In this document: in pieces, positions 6,469-10,582 of the stretch
Layout: each line of letters starts with the position of its first letter
Numbering within the stretch: the first letter of the stretch is position 1
Source of the DNA: Actinomycetes bacterium
Lineage (GTDB): Bacteria > Actinomycetota > Thermoleophilia > Solirubrobacterales > Solirubrobacteraceae
DNA: 10,582 nucleotides
Reading direction: 5' to 3'
Assembly (NCBI GenBank): GCA_023429855.1
Contig: JAEZDB010000303.1
Coordinates: forward strand, 1-10,582
The notes under the pieces: generated by a model
Seen by the model: the letters and a program-made list of their open reading frames with translations, nothing else
Told to the model about the DNA's origin: nothing
Databases searched by the model: none
Program-made: the position numbers and the translations under genes

Positions 6469-6474
6469 AGATTA
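6469..6474 (-). promoter_or_regulatory. Candidate -10 box of the crotonase gene
   Basis: TAATCT ends 9 bases before ATG 6459 with no ribosome site. It has the same geometry as the exonuclease III box. Confidence 0.45.
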
Positions 6475-6555
6475 CGGGGACGTACGCGCGGCGGCGACGA
6501 GCCTGCATGAAGCGGGCTCTGGGCAGGGTCGCAGCGGCGGCCTACGCGGCGTGAG

Positions 6556-6759
6556 TTAGCGGGTGCGGCGCATCGGCATGAAGGGCTCCTTGGATCGGTG
6601 GCGGCGGGTGGTGCGTGCGGGATCTTTTGGGGTGAGGCGCCGGCGGAGATCCGGCGCCTCGGCGGTGGAGTTCCCGTCTGCGCCCGCGGCGGCCTGCGCC
6701 GGCGGCCCGAGATTCGGCATCTGTTCGACGATTTCGGGGTTTGGCACGTGTGATTGCAC
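6556..6759 (-). CDS. Doubtful small hypothetical protein or leader region
   Basis: A frame of 67 codons from GTG 6759 to TAA. Most third positions are G or C, which resembles real genes here. Against it, the frame runs through a 10-bp perfect hairpin and its start lies inside an 18-bp palindrome. No family is recognised; the product is rich in Pro, Ala and Arg with no membrane segment. Its last seven codons (MPMRRTR, ATG at 6577-6579) follow AAGGAG with a 6-base spacer (6586-6591), one of the best ribosome sites in the window. A seven-residue peptide, the whole frame, or no translation are all possible. The rest of the 6460-6829 interval holds only structures and promoter boxes. Confidence 0.25.
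   Translation of the reverse strand: MQSHVPNPEIVEQMPNLGPPAQAAAGADGNSTAEAPDLRRRLTPKDPARTTRRHRSKEPFMPMRRTR
6634..6660. repeat. 10-bp perfect stem-loop in the divergent spacer
   Basis: GAGGCGCCGG (6634-6643) and CCGGCGCCTC (6651-6660) are exact reverse complements around a 7-base loop. It lies between the divergent crotonase and acyltransferase genes. Transcribed on either strand it would be very stable. It may be part of a small RNA or a terminator. Confidence 0.7.
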
Positions 6760-6763
6760 ACGT
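6746..6763. promoter_or_regulatory. 18-bp operator-like palindrome
   Basis: ACGTGTG-ATTG-CACACGT, a perfect 7-bp dyad with a 4-base centre, 53 bases upstream of the acyltransferase -10 box. A smaller hairpin GCGCC-GAA-GGCGC follows at 6766-6778. Its placement between divergent genes fits an operator, but no regulator gene is adjacent. Confidence 0.45.
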
Positions 6764-6816
6764 TTGCGCCGAAGGCGCTAAAGGCCGCGGCTGCGCGGGC
6801 GATGATGCTCGCGCGG

Positions 6817-6822
6817 TACGCT
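6817..6822 (+). promoter_or_regulatory. Candidate -10 box of the acyltransferase gene
   Basis: TACGCT ends 7 bases before the GTG start at 6830. No purine-rich ribosome site is present, so a leaderless transcript is likely. Confidence 0.4.
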
Positions 6823-6829
6823 CGCCGGC

Positions 6830-7621
6830 GTGGCTGGGACCCCCGAAGCTGGTAATCCGCAGACCGACGCCGAGAAGGCCGTCGCGCTGAAGGAGCAGGT
6901 CTACCTCGACCCGCGCCCGTCGGAGTACTTCGACCGCTTCTACGCGCACACCAACACGAAGAAGCCCGGCTGGACCCACACCGCGGTGCGCATCATCAGC
7001 GTCCTCTACGCGCGGATCTTCAACCGCATCCGCGCGATCGACGTGCAGCACGTCCCCGAGAGCGGCCCGGTGATCATCGCGCCGAACCACTTCTCGCACA
7101 TCGACCACTTCTACGCCGGCGCCGCGACGCGCCGCAAGGTGCAGTTCATGGCCAAGAGCCAGCTGTTCGTGAAGGGGATGCAGGAGATCTACCGCATCGG
7201 CGGCACGTTCCCGGTGCGCCGCGGCCAGCGCGACCCGCGCGCCATCGAGACCTCGAAGATCATCCTCGGCCGCGGCGGCGTGCTCGTCATGTACTGCGAG
7301 GGCGGCCGCTCGCGCACGACCGACCTGCAGGAGAAGGCGAAGTACGGCATCGGCCTGCTCGCCCTCGAGAGCGGTTCGCCGATCGTGCCGACCGCCATCC
7401 TCGGCTCGGCCCTGTCCCGCAACTGGAAGAAGGGCCAGTTCCCCAAGGTCACCGTCAAGTACGGCAAGCCGATCCAGTTCGAGCAGGTCGACGCGCCCAC
7501 GCGCGAGCAGGCGCAGGCCGCCGCCGACCAGATCTTCGACGAGATCAAGACGCTCTACTACGGGCTCAGGGAGCAAGGGCGCGACGCGGCGCTCAGGGGC
7601 GGCGCCTCGCACGCACGCTGA
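6830..7621 (+). CDS. PlsC-like 1-acylglycerol-3-phosphate acyltransferase
   Basis: Membrane-associated acyltransferase of the PlsC/LPLAT family. The typical reaction transfers an acyl group to lysophosphatidic acid in phospholipid synthesis; the exact acceptor here cannot be told. It has 263 residues. Motif I is NHFSHID (86-92, H87 and D92 the H-x4-D pair), motif II GGTFPVRR (124-131), motif III CEGGRSR (156-162, where most members have FPEGTRS) and motif IV IVPTAI (185-190). About 50 polar residues precede a weakly hydrophobic stretch (51-63). The start is GTG 6830, set by the TACGCT box. It is the first gene of a plus-strand group, 114 bases before the cupin gene. The last codons are part of a 17-bp inverted repeat with the downstream spacer. 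Confidence 0.92.
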   Translation: MAGTPEAGNPQTDAEKAVALKEQVYLDPRPSEYFDRFYAHTNTKKPGWTHTAVRIISVLYARIFNRIRAIDVQHVPESGPVIIAPNHFSHIDHFYAGAATRRKVQFMAKSQLFVKGMQEIYRIGGTFPVRRGQRDPRAIETSKIILGRGGVLVMYCEGGRSRTTDLQEKAKYGIGLLALESGSPIVPTAILGSALSRNWKKGQFPKVTVKYGKPIQFEQVDAPTREQAQAAADQIFDEIKTLYYGLREQGRDAALRGGASHAR

Positions 7622-7711
7622 CCCACCCGCGAGCCTCAATGGCCCAGGGGGCCACCTACGTTCCCGTGCGGCCCATCGCACGCACGATCCACCACCCCTG
7701 AGCGCCGCGTC
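7583..7711. repeat. 17-bp inverted repeat joining the acyltransferase 3' end and spacer
   Basis: GACGCGGCGCTCAGGGG (7583-7599, inside the coding end) and its exact reverse complement at 7695-7711 flank 95 bases. Between them lie an 11-base direct repeat TCGCACGCACG (7607-7617 and 7676-7686) and a 6-bp hairpin TGGCCC-AGG-GGGCCA (7640-7654). The transcript could fold into one large structure that ends the gene or protects its 3' end. Confidence 0.8.
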
Positions 7712-7735
7712 CTCCTGGGCTGCGAGCATCGGGAC

Positions 7736-8215
7736 ATGCGCCGCGTCAACCTCGCTGACCCCGAGTTCACCTACGACGCCGACGAGCCGGAGGGCTTTCG
7801 GGCCGGCATGTTCCGGTTCGGGGCGCAGCTCGGGGCGCAGGCGACCGGCAGCTCGGTCTACGAGATCCCGCCGGGCCAGTCGATCTGCCCGTACCACTAC
7901 GAGGTGGGCGAAGAGGAGTGGCTGCTCGTGCTCAGCGGCTCGCCGACCCTGCGCGACCCGGGCGGCGAGCACCGCCTGGAGCCGATGGACTGCGTCTTCT
8001 TCCCGACGGGCGAGGAGGGCGCACACGCCGTACGCAACGACACGGGCGAGACCGTGCGCGTGCTGATGTACTCGCAGAGCTGCACGCCCGCGGTGTGCGT
8101 GTATCCGGACTCCGACAAGGTCGGCGTGTTCACCGACGAACGCTCGCCCGCGGCGCGCGGCAACTTCCCGCGGTCGGCGGCCGTGGGCTACTACGACGGC
8201 GAGGTGGGGGAGTGA
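7736..8215 (+). CDS. Cupin-domain protein
   Basis: Single-domain cupin of 159 residues, probably a small metal-binding beta-barrel; the substrate is unknown. The first cupin motif is PPGQSICPYHYEVGEEEWLL (45-64) with H54 and E60/E61. The second is PTGEEGAHAVRN (90-101) with H97, followed by a strand ending VLMYS. The first motif has only one His where many cupins have H-x-H, so metal binding may differ. The C-terminal part (115-159) with CVYPDSDKVGVF suits a self-contained sugar- or small-molecule-type cupin. The start at ATG 7736 is not backed by a clear ribosome site or TANNNT box; GAGCAT lies 6 bases upstream. The stop overlaps the HD gene start by 4 bases, implying coupled translation. 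Confidence 0.88.
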   Translation: MRRVNLADPEFTYDADEPEGFRAGMFRFGAQLGAQATGSSVYEIPPGQSICPYHYEVGEEEWLLVLSGSPTLRDPGGEHRLEPMDCVFFPTGEEGAHAVRNDTGETVRVLMYSQSCTPAVCVYPDSDKVGVFTDERSPAARGNFPRSAAVGYYDGEVGE

Positions 8216-8748
8216 GCGGCACGGCCGCCGAGGAGCGCCTCGAAGCGCTCCTCGCGCAGTACGCGCCGCAGCTGGGCCGCGACTCGGACGCCTACGGCAA
8301 CCACGTGCGGCGCGTCTTCGGACTGGTCGCCGCGCAACGGCCGCAGGCGACGCCCGAGGAGCTCGACCAGGTCGCGATCGCCGCGGTGTTTCACGACATC
8401 GCGATCTGGCTCGACGACACGTTCGACTATCTCGACCCGTCGCGCGATCACGCCACCGACTACCTCGCGGCCGAGGGCCTGCAGGCGTGGGCGCCGCGCG
8501 TGACCCGGCTCGTGATGGAGCACCACAAGTTGCGGCCCGTCAAAGACGATCCGCTCGTCGAAGCGTTCCGCCGCGCTGACCTCTGCGACCTCTCCTTCGG
8601 TCTCGTGCGACCGGGCATCCCGCGCGGCGTCTATCGCGAGCTGGCGGCGAAGCACCCCATCTGCGGGTTCCAGCAGCGGCTCGTGCAGTTTTCGCTGGTG
8701 CAGCTGCGCAAGGACCCGCGGCACCCGCTGCCGATGATGCGCTGGTAG
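8212..8748 (+). CDS. HD-domain metal-dependent phosphohydrolase-like protein
   Basis: HD-superfamily protein of 178 residues. The metal-site residues are visible in order: H31 (NHVRRV), H61-D62 (VFHDIAIW), H104-H105 (VMEHHKLR) and D123 (RRADLCDLS). Such proteins usually hydrolyse phosphate esters of nucleotides or small molecules; the substrate cannot be read here. GTG 8212 is chosen because it forms a GTGA overlap with the cupin stop and follows a purine-rich site, GAGGTGGGGGA. The longer open frame upstream is only the shifted cupin frame. Stable pairing with the cupin suggests a joint function in one small-molecule pathway, but this is inference. Confidence 0.87.
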   Translation: MSGTAAEERLEALLAQYAPQLGRDSDAYGNHVRRVFGLVAAQRPQATPEELDQVAIAAVFHDIAIWLDDTFDYLDPSRDHATDYLAAEGLQAWAPRVTRLVMEHHKLRPVKDDPLVEAFRRADLCDLSFGLVRPGIPRGVYRELAAKHPICGFQQRLVQFSLVQLRKDPRHPLPMMRW

Positions 8749-8921
8749 CCGGCCGGGGACTAGTAGTGATGGCGATGATGTCGATGTCGCCGCCGATGAA
8801 CTTCCACTTCTTGACCAGTTGGCGGGTGTCTGGCGGCGCGGGCACAAGGGCGGATTCCAGTGGTATGCCGTTGGCAGGCGGACGTCTTGGCGCGCGAGCT
8901 GAGCGCGGTGATGCTTGCCGC
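8749..8921. other. Spacer with coding-like fragment on the minus strand
   Basis: No complete gene. On the minus strand, 8769-8822, one frame reads RQLVKKWKFIGGDIDIIA with almost only G or C at third positions, as in real genes of this window. It has no convincing start and then runs antisense through the HD gene. It could be a gene remnant. I see no terminator after the HD gene and only a weak GATGCT box before 8922. Confidence 0.3.
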
Positions 8922-9719
8922 ATGCGTGCTCCGTCGTCCAAACTCGCTTCGCTCGCCCTGCTTGCGGCGGCGGCCTTTGGTGCTGCCGCGGTGCCGGCCT
9001 CCGCCGTTCCCGACGAGCCGCTCGCGACCGCGAACTACGGCCGTGCTCAGGTCTCGATCACCAGGGGCCCGCAGGGCGGCGACGGCGTCAGGCTCACCTA
9101 TAGCGCCGACGCTGACGCTCCTGAGCAGGTTCTCGCCGTGCAGCTGCCCAAGAGCATGAACCCGCAGCAGCAGTCGGTCGGCCTCGGGCTCGACGCGCGC
9201 GGCCTGCTGACCGCGGTGCTCCAAGGCCCGCGCGGCATCTACTGGACGCACGTAACGCGAGCTGATCGGCTGCACCGCGTGAAGGGGACCGCCGCCGGCG
9301 AGCACCCCGCCATCTACCGCGGGCGCGTGGCCTACGTCTGCGAGGGCGGTCAGGCGATCTGTAAGGCGTCGCTGCAAACCGGCGCGCGCCGCGTCCTGCA
9401 CCGCGAGCCCGGTGCTTCGCCGTGGCGCCTGTACGGCGTGCGGATCGGGCCGCGCGACGCGCTCGCGCTCGAGGCCGAGCGCGACGGCGCCCTCGGCGCC
9501 TCGCGCATCCAGATCAAACAGCCGGGCAAGAAGAACCCGAAGACGATCGCCGACGCCAACCTCGACGCGGGCGAGGCCGTCCATCTGCGCGACGTGAGCC
9601 CGGCCGGCGACCACCTGACCGTCCTCCGACGCAGCTACGCGCCCGACGGCGACCCCCGCGTCGAGCCGACCGACCTCGTCTCGGTCTTCACCTTTCCGGG
9701 CGCCAAGAAGGTCGTCTGA
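8922..9719 (+). CDS. Secreted protein of unknown function
   Basis: 265 residues. The first 28 form a clear Sec signal peptide: MRAPSSK, then a hydrophobic core LASLALLAAAAFGAAAV, then PASA with likely cleavage before VPDEP. The mature part alternates short beta-strand-like segments (VLAVQLPKS, GIYWTHVTRADRL, RVAYVCEGG, ALALEAER, DHLTVLRRSY) and contains two close cysteines, C145 and C151, in VCEGGQAIC, which could form a disulfide outside the cell. It resembles part of a beta-propeller-type extracytoplasmic protein, but I recognise no family. ATG 8922 is chosen because it directly begins the signal peptide; the longer open frame to 8766 would spoil it. It converges on the Ig-like pseudogene with a shared palindromic terminator. 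Confidence 0.8.
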   Translation: MRAPSSKLASLALLAAAAFGAAAVPASAVPDEPLATANYGRAQVSITRGPQGGDGVRLTYSADADAPEQVLAVQLPKSMNPQQQSVGLGLDARGLLTAVLQGPRGIYWTHVTRADRLHRVKGTAAGEHPAIYRGRVAYVCEGGQAICKASLQTGARRVLHREPGASPWRLYGVRIGPRDALALEAERDGALGASRIQIKQPGKKNPKTIADANLDAGEAVHLRDVSPAGDHLTVLRRSYAPDGDPRVEPTDLVSVFTFPGAKKVV

Positions 9720-9728
9720 GTCGGACGC

Positions 9729-9767
9729 CTCCGGGTTTACCGTCAACGCTTGGCGGCTAACCCGGAG
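9729..9767. terminator. Bidirectional palindromic terminator, copy 1 of a repeat
   Basis: The outer arms CTCCGGGTT (9729-9737) and AACCCGGAG (9759-9767) pair perfectly. The inner arms CCGTCAA (9740-9746) and TTGGCGG (9750-9756) pair with one wobble around CGC. It lies between convergent genes, overlapping the stop of the minus-strand one. A closely related copy lies at 10553-10581. Confidence 0.75.
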
Positions 9768-10529
9768 CCGTGCGCTGACTGAAGCGCGGGGCCAATTGCA
9801 CGGGGCCGACAAGCGGGCTGACGGCGACGGCTGCAGCTGGCCGCGGGGTCGGGTCGGCTTGTGACGGATCGGGGTAGCTCACATGCCCCACATCGGGCAC
9901 GGTGTTGAGGTAGCCGCCAGACATCTCGATCGCGCCGACGAACCACCCGCGATAGCTCGGCCGGATCTCCGCCTTCTTCGAGCCTTGGCCGTGGTGGAAC
10001 GAAGGTGTCATCGCGACGCAGCCGTCGCCGGCGGCCGTGCGGCAGGCGCGCACGCCGATGCTGCTGCCGCTCCCCGTCCAGCCGCCGGTCCAGCGGCCCT
10101 TCACTGGCGTGACCGTCGAGCCGACGGCGGGCGTGCCGCGCAGACTCGGGCGCTGGGTGTTGCGTACGCGGCCCTGCCACTTCGGCGTGAAGTCCTCCAT
10201 CGTGACGCCGCCCTTGGTTGCGCTCAGCCGGATGCGCGTTCCGGCCGCCGTGGGTCCGGCGTCGACGAAGCCCCGGTCGGCGACCAGGCGGCGGTCGCAC
10301 CGCGGGTTGCAGGCATGCCACGCCCACGCCGTTCGGGCGTCCCTGAGATCTCGCCGGAGACGAGCGGCCACCCGTCGGTCGTGACGTCGATGTTTGAGAA
10401 GCTGCCGGGTGCTGCTTGGCGCTTCGGCGCGTCGTCGCCACGCAGTGCGGCGGCGACGCCGACGGCGACAAGGGCGACGCCACACAGGGTGACGGCGCGA
10501 CGTACCCAGATCCGGCGACGGCTGACCAT
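9757..10529 (-). pseudogene. Membrane-anchored protein with Cys-paired Ig-like modules, one frameshift
   Basis: Two frames join into about 257 residues if one G is added to GGG at 10341-10343. The N-terminal part (ATG 10529) starts MVSRRRIWVRR and a hydrophobic segment (about 12-29), an uncleaved anchor or signal peptide, then reads TDGWPLVSGEISG. The second part continues DARTAWAWHACNPRC and holds a module RPSLRGTPAVGSTVTPVKGRW...VRACRTAAGDGC. This pattern (G-T-P-x-V-G, then W, then a Cys pair) recalls the tandem extracellular modules common in actinobacterial surface proteins. There is a Cys pair in each of the two modules. The C-terminal 40 residues are Pro-rich. ATG is set by TAAGGT 7 bases upstream. 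A sequencing error at the G run would make this an intact gene; I favour a broken gene only slightly. Confidence 0.7.
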
Positions 10530-10536
10530 CGCGCCG

Positions 10537-10542
10537 ACCTTA
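10537..10542 (-). promoter_or_regulatory. Candidate -10 box of the Ig-like gene
   Basis: TAAGGT ends 7 bases before ATG 10529, with no ribosome site, giving the same leaderless geometry as other genes here. Confidence 0.4.
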
Positions 10543-10550
10543 CCCAGCCA

Positions 10551-10582
10551 CGGCTCCGGGTTTGGCGTCAACGGTTGACGGC
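10551..10582. repeat. Copy 2 of the palindromic repeat, cut by the window edge
   Basis: The 29 bases from 10553 match 9729-9757 at 25 positions, including CTCCGGGTTT and CGTCAACG. The inner hairpin CGTCAA-CGG-TTGACG is perfect here. The expected closing arm AACCCGGAG would lie beyond base 10582. Confidence 0.7.

Noticed and set aside
6542..8026. 494-codon minus-strand frame opposite the acyltransferase and cupin
   Set aside because: It is antisense to a gene with all four PlsC motifs and to the cupin.
8760..9812. 350-codon minus-strand frame opposite the secreted protein
   Set aside because: The plus-strand frame has a textbook signal peptide; the antisense frame has no start context or motifs.
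10341..10343. Programmed -1 frameshifting in the Ig-like gene
   Set aside because: No heptameric slippery sequence and no convincing downstream pseudoknot; a lost base or sequencing error is simpler.

Overview
The window is about 10.6 kb of high-GC chromosomal DNA. Its conserved genes have strongly GC-biased third codon positions. The gene set (biotin synthesis, exonuclease III, crotonase-family enzyme, PlsC-type acyltransferase) and repeated start codons placed just after a TANNNT box point to a high-GC actinobacterium. A Thermoleophilia / Solirubrobacterales-like lineage is my best guess. It is an inference, since no rRNA or marker gene is present. No mobile element, CRISPR array, tRNA, rRNA or recognisable defence system was seen.

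Left part (1-4400), all on the minus strand. Reading right to left: an exonuclease III gene, then biotin synthase (bioB), a TetR-family regulator, and bioF, which runs off the left edge. bioB, tetR and bioF probably form a biotin operon with its own regulator inside. bioB carries a C-terminal tail of about 135 residues. bioF is already more than 50 residues past its normal end at the window edge. A TGAAC-N3-GT box lies upstream of both bioB and tetR.

Middle part (4400-6830). A trypsin-like serine protease gene on the minus strand is broken by two one-base frameshifts, although its His-Asp-Ser triad can still be read. It sits in a less GC-rich stretch with strong palindromes, including an operator-like dyad at its promoter. 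Next comes an intact minus-strand crotonase-family gene lacking the second catalytic glutamate. A structured intergenic region of about 370 bases follows.

Right part (6830-10582). On the plus strand: a PlsC-like acyltransferase, a cupin gene translationally coupled to an HD-domain gene, and a small secreted protein of unknown function. Facing it on the minus strand is a membrane-anchored protein with Cys-paired Ig-like modules, broken by one frameshift. The convergent junction holds a long palindrome, and a near copy lies beyond the other end of that gene, at the right edge.

Across the window, apparent first genes of transcripts (bioB, exonuclease III, crotonase, acyltransferase, Ig-like protein) have TANNNT 6-9 bases before the start and no clear ribosome binding site. 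Two internal genes (bioF and the HD gene) have a purine-rich ribosome binding site. This looks like widespread leaderless initiation.
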